A DNA stretch of 64,000 bases, from positions 1-64,000 of the forward strand of contig JBBQER010000004.1 in NCBI GenBank assembly GCA_038320885.1, in the 5' to 3' direction. Below the pieces are notes generated by a model, which was given only the letters and a program-made list of their open reading frames with translations, had not been told where the DNA came from and did not search any database. Within the stretch, counting starts at the first letter, position 1; every line of letters begins with the position of its first letter. The stretch comes from JBBQER01 sp038320885. GTDB lineage: Bacteria > Actinomycetota > Acidimicrobiia > IMCC26256 > PALSA-610. This document shows, in pieces, positions 1 through 9,634 of the stretch. Made by a program: the position numbers and the translations under genes.

Positions 1-2
1 CG

Positions 3-200
3 CCCGCCGGCACGCCGGCGGTCGTGAAGTCGCTGACGGCGCGACGATGGGCGACCGGCGTACGTCACGCGCAGGGACGCTACTCAGCGCCGCGGGCGAA
101 GGCGACGTTCGCAGGAGTCGAGAGCGGGTCGTTCACTACACTTTCCCGATCGCGGTCGACGAAGGCGACTGACGCCGCGGCCGGCGAAACGGGAACCTGA
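3..200 (+). CDS. C-terminal end of an upstream gene (partial)
   Basis: An open frame runs in from the left edge and stops at TGA 198-200, four bases before the ATG of the next gene. Its third codon positions are almost all G or C, as in the real genes here. The visible ~65 residues are Arg-, Ser-, Thr- and Ala-rich, begin PAGTPAVVKSLTARRW and show no recognisable domain. They look like a basic, disordered C-terminal tail. The tight spacing suggests one operon with the Wzz/BY-kinase gene, so an exopolysaccharide role is plausible by context only. A second frame (2-172) is also open, so the frame choice is not certain. Confidence 0.45.
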   Translation, partial: PAGTPAVVKSLTARRWATGVRHAQGRYSAPRAKATFAGVESGSFTTLSRSRSTKATDAAAGETGT

Positions 201-204
201 TTCG

Positions 205-1803
205 ATGGAGCCGCAGCAGATCCTTTCAATGCTCCGTCGCCGGGGCTGGTTGATCCTCTGTTGGACCCTTGCACTCGGGGCAATTGTCGGCGTCGTAAGC
301 GACGCCATCCAAACGCCGGTGTACGAATCGGGCGCGCAGGTTCTCCTGCGACCGAACGACCCGACTCAGTCACTCAGCCCACCCGCGGCCAATCAGACCG
401 ATCCGACGAGGTACGCCGGGGCGCAGGTTGCCATCATCCGTAGTCTCGCTGTCGCACGCGGAGCATCGGCTGGGATCCGAGGTCATCCCTCGCCGGCGGC
501 GCTGTTGGGTCACGTACGCGTCGTCACCAGCTCCACCAGCAGCATCTTGACGATCGTCGGTTCGGCTGAGCAACCCGCGCAGGCTCAGGCGATCGCGAAC
601 GCTTTCGCGAATGCCTACGTCGCGAACCGGCGCGGTCGCGCGCTTTCCAACCTGCGATCCGCGATCGACGACATCACTCATCGGTTGGACGTGCTGCAAA
701 CCCAGATGACGGCAGCCACGACGAAGGCAGAGCGTGACGCCGCCGCGCAGCAGTACCAATCTCTCTTCTCCAAACGAGAGGAGCTCAACGTCAATGTCGA
801 GTTGACGCGCGGCGATGCCGAGCTCGTGGGCGAAGCCGGTCTTCCCTCCGCGCCCGTTTCGCCGAAGCCGAAGCGAGACGCGGCACTGGGCGCCACCGCA
901 GGCCTCCTCATCGGACTCGGCATCGAGCTGCTGAGACTCAAGTTCGGTGACAAGGTCCGCACGGCCGAAGAGCTCGAGCAGATCACAACCCACCAGGTCC
1001 TCGCCGAGTTACCCGAGGACAGCACCGTCTCCTCGGCCGCTACCCCTGACCTCAAGAGGGCGAGTGCGTTCTCCGAGGCATTGCGAACGCTGCGAACCAG
1101 CCTGCAGTTCCTCGGCATGGAACATCCCGTTCGTCGAATCGTCGTGTCGAGCGCAAGTCCCGGTGAAGGCAAAACCACCGTCGCGGCGCATCTTGCCGTC
1201 GCCTACGCCGCCGCCGGTCTCGTGACGGTGCTGGTCTCGGGCGACTTGCGTCGACCCCAGGTCGAGAACCTGTTCGGCGCGCCGCGTACCGCGTTGGGAT
1301 TGAGCACGCTCCTCGCGACGACTGATCTGTATGCGTCCTCAGCCCCGAACGGCGAGGGCGAGCTCCTCGAAGATATGCGCGCGGCGCGCAGGCTCAGGCT
1401 GGCCGAGTTCCTACGCGCCCAGACCGTCAACACGGCGATCAACAATCTCACCGTGCTTCCCGGCGGCCCGCCGCCACCGAATCCCGCCGAGCTGTTGGGG
1501 TCCTCCCGGATGTTCGAGATCCTCGACCTGCTGGAGGCACAGGCGGACATCGTCATCATCGATACTCCGCCCGCGCTCGTCGTCACCGATGCAGTCGTAC
1601 TCGCTCGCATCGCGGACGGCGTGCTGATCGTCGCCGCGGCGGCTCAGACGAGACGCCGCGATCTCAAGCGGCTCGTCGGCTTGTATGACTCTCTTGATGT
1701 GCCTGTTCTCGGCACCGTACTCAACCGGGCCCGCTCCGGGCGCCGGTCGGCCTCGTACTATGAGTACTACGCGGCACCGAAGCGACGCGCTGTGCGGCGC
1801 TAG
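205..1803 (+). CDS. Wzz-type chain-length determinant fused to a BY-kinase
   Basis: A 532-residue bacterial tyrosine kinase of the CpsC/CpsD-fused (Wzc) type, which controls export and chain length of a surface polysaccharide at the inner membrane. A first membrane segment lies at about residues 15-32, followed by a periplasmic Wzz domain with a helical part near 150-190. A second membrane segment at about 230-247 leads into the cytoplasmic kinase. Walker A is SASPGEGKTT with Lys323, Walker A' is VSGDLRRPQ with Asp347, and Walker B is VIIDTPPA with Asp453. The C-terminus holds a tyrosine cluster (Tyr518, 519, 521, 522), the usual autophosphorylation tail. The gene meets the convergent glycosidase gene in a shared CTAG. 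The low-molecular-weight phosphatase at 19714-20274 is the likely antagonist. Confidence 0.93.
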   Translation: MEPQQILSMLRRRGWLILCWTLALGAIVGVVSDAIQTPVYESGAQVLLRPNDPTQSLSPPAANQTDPTRYAGAQVAIIRSLAVARGASAGIRGHPSPAALLGHVRVVTSSTSSILTIVGSAEQPAQAQAIANAFANAYVANRRGRALSNLRSAIDDITHRLDVLQTQMTAATTKAERDAAAQQYQSLFSKREELNVNVELTRGDAELVGEAGLPSAPVSPKPKRDAALGATAGLLIGLGIELLRLKFGDKVRTAEELEQITTHQVLAELPEDSTVSSAATPDLKRASAFSEALRTLRTSLQFLGMEHPVRRIVVSSASPGEGKTTVAAHLAVAYAAAGLVTVLVSGDLRRPQVENLFGAPRTALGLSTLLATTDLYASSAPNGEGELLEDMRAARRLRLAEFLRAQTVNTAINNLTVLPGGPPPPNPAELLGSSRMFEILDLLEAQADIVIIDTPPALVVTDAVVLARIADGVLIVAAAAQTRRRDLKRLVGLYDSLDVPVLGTVLNRARSGRRSASYYEYYAAPKRRAVRR

Positions 1804-4800
1804 CCGCCCGCGACGTGCTCGTACGCTTCGATCTCTTCGATCACGGTCGGGCCGCACCACGGTTGCTGCAAGGCTTGCGAACCCGCCGTTGACCAAAAGT
1901 AGGGCTTGGTACCGTTCGCCATGCCGCCGTAGTTCACGGCCGTCGCAGTCACTCGCAACGCCACTGCGACGACAGGAGCGAATGAGCTCTGGCGCCGCCG
2001 TGCGGTGAACTGGCCAACCACGCGATCAACTGCCCGCCAACTCCCATCGCGCAGTTTGATCGCTACCGAGTAGTCGCGCATGCCCGGCACGATGCTTGCG
2101 ATGCTGTGACTCGTCGTGATGATCCGGTCCAGCACCTTCGGCCCGGCGAGGTCGACCGTGAGCGTCGGCGACGGGTCGCCACATGCCGATGCCCAGGCAG
2201 GTACCCCGGGGAGATCGCCCGCTGAGTTGGCGTCGCTGATGCCGTCGATGGCGGCACCGGGCCGGTTCGTTGCCAGCGCGGATGAAGCTTGGGCAACTGC
2301 ACCCTGACTGGCAAGGGCGACGTCGGTTCCGAACTCCTCGATCGGCCCGATGACGAGGTTCGCGGCGGTCCCGGCTCGGACGTAGTGCGGCGCCGGTCCC
2401 ACGCGTAGCGGATACGGCGCGCCCGGACTGATAGCGACCGATTGGGATGCGCCGTACTCGTTGGTCACAACGACCGCGGCCGGCGTGGTACCGACGTTCG
2501 AAACGAGGACGGTCGTCGGCAAGTCGTCGCTCCACACCGCGGTCATGACATCGGGTGCAGATCCTGCTCGCGGTCCGAACGCGGCTGCATACACGTGCGG
2601 CCGGCCGATGTGATCCTGACCGCGGTACGAACGGCCTTCGAGCTGCGCGGCGGCAGTCATTGCCGCCAGCGCGGCGGGCTTGACGAAGTCATCGGGCTGC
2701 GAAGCGGACTGGATGAGGCTGTAGCTGAGTCCGTAGTCGCCGTAGCCACCCTCGATGGTGAAGTAGTTCCATGGGCCGAGTCCGAGGATCTTCGTCCAGA
2801 TCATCGCTCGTGCGGCGGAGTCGCCCTGGGTGTAGATGTTCGCGGGCCCATCCGACCACCAGGCTGATTCGGTGTCCCACAGCGGAATATACGAGTGCCC
2901 GGATTCGGCGAGAACTGATTGGAGCAACGCGATTGCGCGTTGCGTACCTTCCTCCTCCCAGGAGCGGTTGTGGCCGGTATACGGATGAATTCCGGCGACG
3001 TCCAACAACGCGAGCCCTCCGGCGGAGACAATGCCGCGCCAGTAGTTGAGGTCGACGCCGAGGGTGGAACCGCCGATCACTCGGTTGCGCGGGTCGCTCC
3101 GTCGCACGGCGCGCGCGAACGGTGCGAGCACCTGGCTGACGTAGCTGGAAGCGGATCCGAAATTGTTGTTGGGTTCGTTCCATGCCTCCCACAGGGTGAC
3201 GACACCTCGGTAGTGGGCAGCGAGCTCGACGATGCGGCGCTCCCAGGTGCCGTTCGCAACGAGAGCTCGGGCGATCGGGTCGGAGCTCCCGACCAAGACC
3301 CACCAAGTGACGCCTCGCCGCGCCGCTTCCGACGCCGCGGCCGAGAACGAGGCGTCGGTCGCCGACCAGTTGAACGGGCCATTGATATCGGGCAGTAGGC
3401 GTGCCCACGGGATCACCGCGCGCATTCCATTGGTGCCGAGCTCGTCGGCAAGCGCGACACCGCGCGCCGCGGAGGGACCTCCGTAGTCGGCGCGGCCGGG
3501 AAGCGATGCGAGGTCGAGCCGGGCACCCGGCGCGCCAACGGAGTAACGCAGGCAGGTCGCGCCGACAACCGCGCCCGACTGATCGACGAGACGTACGTCG
3601 ACTTCGTAGGGCCCCGGGACCGCGGCAGGGAGGCGAATCGGGATGTCTGCCAGTGCGGTGGGACTCATCGGCATCATGACCGAGGTCGACGAGGGCCAGA
3701 TGTTTGCGTTCGCGAGAGATCTCGAGCGCACTCTTGTGACGAGTCGCAAACCTGGTGCGACGCTCGACCACCACGGGTCGAAGGTGGCGTGCAATGACGG
3801 TGTCACGCCGGCGGGGAAGTACTGACCGATCCGGTTGGTCACGAGTCCGGCTCCGAAGCCCAAGATCTGTGAGGCGGGCCGCGGCGCCGCGGCGACAACC
3901 GCGACATCGGACAACGAGATCGACGAAAGGTTCTGGTGCGCGCCAAACGGGCCACCGGCGGCGAAGTAGAGCGTGTCGCCGAGGATCGCCAACGGCGACT
4001 GCTGTGTGAGCAGGCCCAGCGTCTGATCGGGAGCCACGCCGTCCCAAAAGCCCTGGTGCGTGACCGCCTCGAGTCCGCGGCCGCTGTCGGCGACCCAGTA
4101 GCGACCATCCGGCGCAAGCACTGCTCCGCCCTGCAGGTAGAAATGAAGCGCTCCACCGGTGGGCTGGGAGTCGTTTTGTTGGTGTCCGTCGCCGAAGACA
4201 GCCCGCTGATTACCCGCCGAGTCGTAGCGCCGAACATACCGACCGTCGGTCGCCAGAAGTCCGCCATCAGGGGTCGGGCTGAACAACGAACCCGTCACGT
4301 TCGCGAACCCAGCACTCCCTCCGGTCGGGTCGAGGAGGACTGACCGGCCGCCACCCCGCGGGACGACACCGACACGCCAGCCCATCGCGCTCCGAAGCGC
4401 GAAGACGCCGTCGATTTGCCCGGAGATTTGGGTGCCGATGACGTGAGGGCGTGACCACTCGAGGTGGCCCGTTCGGCTGAACTTGACCAGACCATTGGGG
4501 TACGCGGCGACGTAGACGTTCCCGAGCGGATCGACCGCGACGGACGGCACCGTCACTCGGAAGCCCACTCGAAACGAGCCGAGCACCTGGCCGCTCGCCG
4601 CGTAGTGGCTGACAACTCCCGCGCCCTCGTCGATCGCAACGAGCCCGCCGCCCCACGCGACGAGCGACGACACCCGCACGTCGGTGGCGAGCACGTGAAC
4701 TGGAGCGACCGGCGCCGCTTGCGTCGGGAGACCGATTTCTCGAAGCGATCGCTGGCCGCATGCGAGCGCCGGGGTGATCGAGGTCGTCGCCGGCACGGCC

Positions 4801-4925
4801 GCGCCCGCGGGAGAGCCGGTACGCGAGCGTTCGAGGCCGGCCGCGGCCGGGACACACAGGGCGACGACGATGCAGAGGACCGGAAAGCGAAGCCGGCTCC
4901 GGCTCGCGCGGAGAGTGGCAATCAT
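1800..4925 (-). CDS. secreted beta-propeller / glycoside hydrolase (GH-A type) / discoidin protein
   Basis: A 1041-residue exported protein; residues 1-31 form a signal peptide with a basic start, a hydrophobic core and Ala-Ala-Gly before the mature part. Roughly residues 60-370 look like a WD/NHL-style propeller (repeated VDPLGNVYVA, LAPDGRYWVA). Residues 470-760 resemble clan GH-A glycosidases of the GH39/GH5 kind. WEAWNEPNN gives a candidate acid/base Glu584 and LWDTESAWW a candidate nucleophile Glu686, about 100 residues apart as expected. The last ~150 residues resemble an F5/8-type (discoidin) carbohydrate-binding fold. The gene lies inside the polysaccharide cluster, so trimming or remodelling of the exported polymer is the likely job. 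Family assignment within GH-A is uncertain. Confidence 0.8.
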   Translation of the reverse strand: MIATLRASRSRLRFPVLCIVVALCVPAAAGLERSRTGSPAGAAVPATTSITPALACGQRSLREIGLPTQAAPVAPVHVLATDVRVSSLVAWGGGLVAIDEGAGVVSHYAASGQVLGSFRVGFRVTVPSVAVDPLGNVYVAAYPNGLVKFSRTGHLEWSRPHVIGTQISGQIDGVFALRSAMGWRVGVVPRGGGRSVLLDPTGGSAGFANVTGSLFSPTPDGGLLATDGRYVRRYDSAGNQRAVFGDGHQQNDSQPTGGALHFYLQGGAVLAPDGRYWVADSGRGLEAVTHQGFWDGVAPDQTLGLLTQQSPLAILGDTLYFAAGGPFGAHQNLSSISLSDVAVVAAAPRPASQILGFGAGLVTNRIGQYFPAGVTPSLHATFDPWWSSVAPGLRLVTRVRSRSLANANIWPSSTSVMMPMSPTALADIPIRLPAAVPGPYEVDVRLVDQSGAVVGATCLRYSVGAPGARLDLASLPGRADYGGPSAARGVALADELGTNGMRAVIPWARLLPDINGPFNWSATDASFSAAASEAARRGVTWWVLVGSSDPIARALVANGTWERRIVELAAHYRGVVTLWEAWNEPNNNFGSASSYVSQVLAPFARAVRRSDPRNRVIGGSTLGVDLNYWRGIVSAGGLALLDVAGIHPYTGHNRSWEEEGTQRAIALLQSVLAESGHSYIPLWDTESAWWSDGPANIYTQGDSAARAMIWTKILGLGPWNYFTIEGGYGDYGLSYSLIQSASQPDDFVKPAALAAMTAAAQLEGRSYRGQDHIGRPHVYAAAFGPRAGSAPDVMTAVWSDDLPTTVLVSNVGTTPAAVVVTNEYGASQSVAISPGAPYPLRVGPAPHYVRAGTAANLVIGPIEEFGTDVALASQGAVAQASSALATNRPGAAIDGISDANSAGDLPGVPAWASACGDPSPTLTVDLAGPKVLDRIITTSHSIASIVPGMRDYSVAIKLRDGSWRAVDRVVGQFTARRRQSSFAPVVAVALRVTATAVNYGGMANGTKPYFWSTAGSQALQQPWCGPTVIEEIEAYEHVAGG

Positions 4926-5086
4926 TGACCGTCATATCGACACGGAGCGTGGCGAACACAAGCCGCCATGGCCCGATATGGGCGTCTGTTGCGTTGCGTT
5001 CGGCGGCTTCGCCGAGGTCAATCCATGCTCGTACACTTCGCCGACCGGCGTCTACCACCCATCACACGTTCTTTCAGGAATCGCCC

Positions 5087-6298
5087 GTGGACCTCCTGCC
5101 CTTCTACCTGGTGGTCGCGGCGATCGCCTTCTTGGGCGTTGCGCTCGCCCTCGTCGATCCGATTCTCGTTCTCTGGCTGGCGGTACCGGGCGTGTTGGTC
5201 TTCCAGCGTGTCGGTGGCTCCGGCCTGAATCTGAGCGGCTCCGACTTCCTGACCACCGCCGCGGCGGCGCTCGCGTTGCCACTTCTGCGGTCCGACATGC
5301 GTGCGACCCGGCGCCTGCTATGGATCGCAATCGCTTTCGAGGCCCTGCTCTTCCTCGCTGTCGTCGTCCACCCGAACGCGAAGGGCATCCTCGAGTGGTT
5401 GCATCGACTAGTGCTCGTCGGCGGGGCGATCGCCGTCGGCGGAGTCATCGGGAGATCCCGAAGGGCGACCGGGCCGGTACTGATGTTTCTCGCGGCGACG
5501 GCGGTGCTGGGCGTGATCGCCACCGGGTGGACGGTGGCGCACGGGCTCGAGCCGGCGAGCCCGTTCGGTATGGCGAAGAACTTCGTCGGCTCGATGATGG
5601 CGTCCGCGCTGATCATCGCTGTTCTCCGGCCGAGCTGGCTGCAGATTTCGCGCGGCTGGTTGGCCGTGATCGGGCTGCTGTGTTCGGTTGGACTCATCGC
5701 TTCGCAATCGCGGGGAGCGATGCTCGCCCTCGCGGTCGCCCTGGTGGTGGCGAGCACGCGGGAAGGTCGCATCGGGCGTCGCGGAGCGTTTGCGCTCATC
5801 GCGGTGACCCCCCTCGTCGCGTACACGGTGGTCTCGCTCCTGCACGAGAGCGATCAACTGCAGGAGAACAGCTTGACGTATCGCGCCGGCTACAGCGCGC
5901 TCGCGTTCCGCGAGTGGCATTTGTCGCCGGTATTCGGTCAAGGACTGCGCTTCTTCAACGAGCCGGGAGCACTTCTCCAGTCCGACGCCCACAATGTGGT
6001 CGCGACGACGCTGGCCGAGAGCGGCGTCGTGGGCCTCATTGCGCTCGCGGTGCTCATCGGTTCGGCACTCTTCGCACTCTGGCGCCTCCCGCCCGAGATC
6101 GGGGCTATTGCCGTCGCGTTCGTCGCCGCGCGCTTCGTGCACGGCCTGTTCGACATCTATTGGGTCGCCGCCACGACGACGTTGCCGTGGCTCATCGTCG
6201 GTATGGCGTGCGGAACCGCGGACGCCGATGCCGCCGAACACGTGCCGGGCGCGGCGCCGCCCCCTCAGATGTCGAGAGCCGGATCCGACCGGCGTTGA
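5087..6298 (+). CDS. O-antigen ligase / Wzy polymerase-like membrane protein
   Basis: A 403-residue polytopic membrane protein with about ten hydrophobic segments. A large extracytoplasmic loop near residues 270-320 contains the RAGYSALAFREWHLSPVFGQG and SDAHNVVATTLAESGVVG type motifs of the Wzy_C/O-antigen ligase family. Such proteins polymerise or ligate undecaprenyl-linked repeat units outside the membrane. I chose GTG 5087 because AGGAA lies a few bases upstream and the protein then begins directly with its first membrane helix. An in-frame ATG at 4925 would add 54 residues without membrane character. The stop overlaps the ATG of the next glycosyltransferase by one base (TGATG), so the two are probably translationally coupled. 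Confidence 0.85.
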   Translation: MDLLPFYLVVAAIAFLGVALALVDPILVLWLAVPGVLVFQRVGGSGLNLSGSDFLTTAAAALALPLLRSDMRATRRLLWIAIAFEALLFLAVVVHPNAKGILEWLHRLVLVGGAIAVGGVIGRSRRATGPVLMFLAATAVLGVIATGWTVAHGLEPASPFGMAKNFVGSMMASALIIAVLRPSWLQISRGWLAVIGLLCSVGLIASQSRGAMLALAVALVVASTREGRIGRRGAFALIAVTPLVAYTVVSLLHESDQLQENSLTYRAGYSALAFREWHLSPVFGQGLRFFNEPGALLQSDAHNVVATTLAESGVVGLIALAVLIGSALFALWRLPPEIGAIAVAFVAARFVHGLFDIYWVAATTTLPWLIVGMACGTADADAAEHVPGAAPPPQMSRAGSDRR

Positions 6299-7443
6299 TG
6301 CGACTCGGCCTCGTCTTCTCGGGTTGTCATCGTCGGGGTGGCGTCGAGCGCGTCATCTGGGAGGCGGCGAACCACCTCGCGACTCACCACGATGTCGTCG
6401 TCGTCACCGCTGAGGCCGATCCTCTTCCTGCGAACGTGACCGTCGAGATCGTCGAGGCGCGCCGCGGAGGGTCGATGGAACCCTTCCGCTTCCGCGCCGC
6501 CGCGTCGAAGGCTTTGGCCCGCCACCGGGTCGACCTGACCGTCAGCTTCGGTTCCAACTGCCCTCCCGGCGACGTGCTCGTCGCACAAAGCGTGCATCGG
6601 TCGTGGGTCGATCACGGCACCCCCGTACACATCGGCCCCGTATCGGTGCCCGGCGCCGTCCGGCGCCTGATGCCCAGGCACCTCGCGATGCTGCGGAGCG
6701 AGTCGCAATGGTTCCGTCGCTCGAGCGGCGCAACGATCGTCGCCGTCTCCGACGGCGTCGCGCGCGACGTACAGAGCTCTTACGGCGTCGCGCCGTCGGC
6801 CATCCGCGTGATACCCAACGGATTCGCTCCGGCGCAGTGCTCCCCGGAGCGGCGCCGAACACTGCGCCCCGCGCAGCGCGAACGCCTCGGCCTCCCTTCC
6901 GACGACATCGTCCTCCTGCTGATCGCCAACGAGTGGCACCGGAAAGGTCTCGGCGTTCTGCTGCGCGCCATCGCCCGTATCGCCGATCCGCGATTACGGC
7001 TCCTCCTGGTCGGCCGGCGCGCCCCAACCGCGTATCAACGCCTGATCAATCAGCTCGGATTGCGCGATCGAGTTCAGTGGTGTGGCGCGACCGACGATGT
7101 CGCGATGTACCACGCGGCCGCAGACCTGTTCGTGATGCCCACCGCGTACGAAGCGTTCGGGTCGGTGATCGTCGAGTCGTTGGGCAGCGGCCTCCCGGTG
7201 ATCACCACGGCGATCGCCGGCGCCGCGGTGGCAGTACAGGAAGATCGCAACGGTCTGCTCCAGCGTGATCCGACCGACGATGTGGAACTCGGCCGGTTGC
7301 TCACGCGCGCGTTGCTCCCCGGGGTGCTCGACCGTTGGTCGGCGGCAGCGGCGCAGTCCGTCGTCGACTACACCTGGCCGCGCGTCATGGACCGCTTCGA
7401 AGGCGTGTTGCTCGAACGTGCCGGTCAGCGCGACCGAGCTTGA
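6298..7443 (+). CDS. glycosyltransferase family 4
   Basis: A 381-residue GT-B-fold transferase. The N-terminal domain opens with a beta strand and the GGVERVIWEAANHLA loop, typical of GT4 enzymes that bind a lipid-linked acceptor. The C-terminal domain has the PNGF turn and the EAFGSVIVE motif (EX7E), which holds the nucleotide-sugar donor. The ATG overlaps the stop of the polymerase-like gene, so the pair should be co-translated. The 3' end overlaps the convergent glycosyltransferase by 19 bases. It probably adds one sugar to the undecaprenyl-linked repeat unit on the cytoplasmic face; donor and linkage cannot be read from sequence. Confidence 0.9.
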   Translation: MRLGLVFSGCHRRGGVERVIWEAANHLATHHDVVVVTAEADPLPANVTVEIVEARRGGSMEPFRFRAAASKALARHRVDLTVSFGSNCPPGDVLVAQSVHRSWVDHGTPVHIGPVSVPGAVRRLMPRHLAMLRSESQWFRRSSGATIVAVSDGVARDVQSSYGVAPSAIRVIPNGFAPAQCSPERRRTLRPAQRERLGLPSDDIVLLLIANEWHRKGLGVLLRAIARIADPRLRLLLVGRRAPTAYQRLINQLGLRDRVQWCGATDDVAMYHAAADLFVMPTAYEAFGSVIVESLGSGLPVITTAIAGAAVAVQEDRNGLLQRDPTDDVELGRLLTRALLPGVLDRWSAAAAQSVVDYTWPRVMDRFEGVLLERAGQRDRA

Positions 7444-8531
7444 ACGGCGCGGCGATACACGGCAGCGGTCAGCGCCGCGATCTCCGACCACACGGGAAGC
7501 CCACGGCTCGGCACCGATTCAGAAGGACCTTCGACAAGCGCGACAATCGCGTGTTCCCACGCGTTCTCGTCGGCGACGTCGAGGTGAAGCGCGGAGCCAC
7601 CGCTCACCTCCACGAGGGCATCATCGCGGCTCGTAATCAGATTCGCGCCGAACTGCCGAGCCTCGACCGCGGGCAGGCCGTATCCCTCCTCGAGCGACGG
7701 TATGAGCACGACGGTGGCGTGCTCGTAACACCAGCGGAGGGCGCCGTCACTGATGCTTCCCACCCGCGCCACCGCCCCGTTTCGTTCCAGCTCGTCGATG
7801 CGGGTGGTCATCGCCGCGCTGCGACTCCGGTCAGGGCCGACGATCGCGAGAAGGAGATTCGTGCGGCGATATACCGCGGGCCAAATACGCAGGAGCAGGC
7901 CGACGTTCTTGCGAGCCGATAGATCACCGACGCAAAGTGCAAACCGACGATCGGCGAGCGTGGGAACAACGTCGGGTGTGCCTCCGGTCAGGACTGTCGA
8001 CGGTGCGGCCGGGATCACCTCTACCTTCGCCTCGTCCACCAATCCGCGTGTAGCCAGCGCGCGACGAACGGATCTGGTCATCACGATGATCCGATCGGCC
8101 TGCGCCATCGACTGCCGGTAGACCGCCGGCAACAACGCGCGTTTCGACCACCGGTAGTCGCCGCCTCTCGTGAACACGAAGAGGTCGTACACGGTGAGAA
8201 CGGTCGGACACGGTACGTCGCGAGGGAGAATGTGCTTGGTGCCGTGCACGACATCGATGCGAGCCCGAGCGAGCCGACGCGCGAGGCCGTAGCGCTCCTC
8301 GATACTCCGCTGAAGCCCGTGACTCGCTTTCGTGATGATGAGATCTGCGATACCGGGTATGGACTCGCGCAGCCATGCCGCGTCCGAGGCGGACGTGACC
8401 GGTACGACCGCGAGGTCCTTTCGTTTGACCAGCTCGCGCAGCAAGTCGCTCGTGTACCGGTCGATGCCGCTGTGCCCGCGCAGGTTGTCCGTCGTGAGAA
8501 ACCCGACACGAAGCGGCGCGCGGTTGATCAT
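7425..8531 (-). CDS. glycosyltransferase family 4
   Basis: A 368-residue GT4-type transferase. It has the N-terminal GHSGIDRYTSDLL acceptor-side loop and the central CVGDLSARKNVGLLL strand-helix that marks the start of the donor domain. The donor-binding motif is EEGYGLPAVEA. The start is ATG 8531, which overlaps the stop of the upstream gene as ATGA. An upstream in-frame start at 8588 would add 19 residues inside that neighbour. This is the last gene of a reverse-strand run of five glycosyltransferase genes chained by 4-base overlaps (12592 down to 7425). The sugar transferred is unknown. Confidence 0.9.
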   Translation of the reverse strand: MINRAPLRVGFLTTDNLRGHSGIDRYTSDLLRELVKRKDLAVVPVTSASDAAWLRESIPGIADLIITKASHGLQRSIEERYGLARRLARARIDVVHGTKHILPRDVPCPTVLTVYDLFVFTRGGDYRWSKRALLPAVYRQSMAQADRIIVMTRSVRRALATRGLVDEAKVEVIPAAPSTVLTGGTPDVVPTLADRRFALCVGDLSARKNVGLLLRIWPAVYRRTNLLLAIVGPDRSRSAAMTTRIDELERNGAVARVGSISDGALRWCYEHATVVLIPSLEEGYGLPAVEARQFGANLITSRDDALVEVSGGSALHLDVADENAWEHAIVALVEGPSESVPSRGLPVWSEIAALTAAVYRRAVQARSR

Positions 8532-9634
8532 CGGCCATGACTCTCGAGGACTGCACCGAATGAGCGAACCGCGGCCGTCCATGTCCACAGGTCGGCGGGT
8601 GGAGGGACCCGACCGGCATCGTGCAGCGCCTCCGAGAGAGCGCGCGCGAAGTTACGCGGCGTCGCGACACGTATCGGCGGGCCCAACTCCCGGAATCCCG
8701 CAATCGGCGTGACGACCGTGGGTTTGCCCACCGCCAAGCACTCGCGTGCCTTGATCGGATCGAGGCTGTCCGTGAACGGGGACACGACATGCGGAATCAT
8801 GATCGCATCGGCGTGTTGCAGATACGCAGGAACTATCTCGTACGGACGCGGCCCGAGCAGTTGCACATTCGCACGATGCGACAGCTCACGCCGAGACTCC
8901 GGACGCAACGAGTCCGGTCCCACGAACACGAAACGAACGCCGGCCATCTCGTCGGCCAAGGCGCACGCCAGGCCGACGTCGAGCCGCTCGTCGTGGAGGG
9001 TCCCGACATATACGGCGACCGGGCCTTCGCCGAGATCTGCGGGCCTCACCTGCGGCTTCGTGAAATGGCCCAGGTCGACGCCGTTGGGGATCACCGTTAC
9101 CTCCCGCCGCGTGCCCCGCGAGGCCGCCAACGCCGGCGAACACACCACGACGGCATCGGCGCCGCGCATCAAGAGGTCGTCGTCGAGCTCGGCGCGCCTC
9201 CGCTTCGCGGACGGCAGTTCGGCGAGCAGCCAGTCGTCGGTGATGTCGTACACGATCGGCCATCCGGTGCCGAGGGCGAATCGTGCGAGCGAATGGTCGT
9301 TCACCCAGAGCATGGGCGTGTCGAATCCGAGATCGCGCGCCGCGCTGCGAACGGCTCGGCCGGAGAGGGGCGCGACCAAGGGCGAGAGTCGATCCGGCAC
9401 CCATTCCACCGGGCGCAACACGGAAACGTGTCGCACACCGGCAGCACTTCGCATCGTCGGCCGCGGCGGCCGGCGTCGCCGGACATTGCGGAGCGCGGCA
9501 AGCGGGGGTTCGACGTACAACACGCGCAGCTCGCTGTGCTCGGCAACCAACCCCTCCACGAGGAGCTGGTTGCGCCGGCGCACGGTGTCCCATGGTTCGA
9601 GCGAGAGGACGACGAGCTCGCGCAGAGTCGTCAT
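8528..9634 (-). CDS. glycosyltransferase (GT-B fold, GT4-like)
   Basis: A 368-residue GT-B transferase beginning MTTLRELVVLSLEPWD. It contains YDITDDWLLAELPSA in the N-terminal domain, CSPALAASRG and VIPNGVDLGHF at the domain hinge, and DSLDPIKARECLAVGKPTV in the donor site. That last motif replaces the usual EX7E and is typical of the GT4 branch that acts on sugar-chain acceptors in capsule clusters. ATG 9634 overlaps the upstream stop as ATGA, which fixes the start; the longer frame to 9706 adds a non-homologous Arg/Pro-rich stretch. It is part of the coupled block and presumably adds one residue of the repeat unit. Confidence 0.88.
   Translation of the reverse strand: MTTLRELVVLSLEPWDTVRRRNQLLVEGLVAEHSELRVLYVEPPLAALRNVRRRRPPRPTMRSAAGVRHVSVLRPVEWVPDRLSPLVAPLSGRAVRSAARDLGFDTPMLWVNDHSLARFALGTGWPIVYDITDDWLLAELPSAKRRRAELDDDLLMRGADAVVVCSPALAASRGTRREVTVIPNGVDLGHFTKPQVRPADLGEGPVAVYVGTLHDERLDVGLACALADEMAGVRFVFVGPDSLRPESRRELSHRANVQLLGPRPYEIVPAYLQHADAIMIPHVVSPFTDSLDPIKARECLAVGKPTVVTPIAGFRELGPPIRVATPRNFARALSEALHDAGRVPPPADLWTWTAAVRSFGAVLESHGR

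Noticed and set aside
5000..5015. Small hairpin TCGGCG/CGCCGA upstream of the polymerase-like gene
   Set aside because: A 6-bp GC stem of this size is expected by chance in such DNA and has no other supporting feature.
4774..6297. Upstream extension of the glycosyltransferase gene to 4774
   Set aside because: The frame stays open, but the family fold starts at ATG 6298 and the extension overlaps the polymerase-like gene; the TGATG junction explains the real start.
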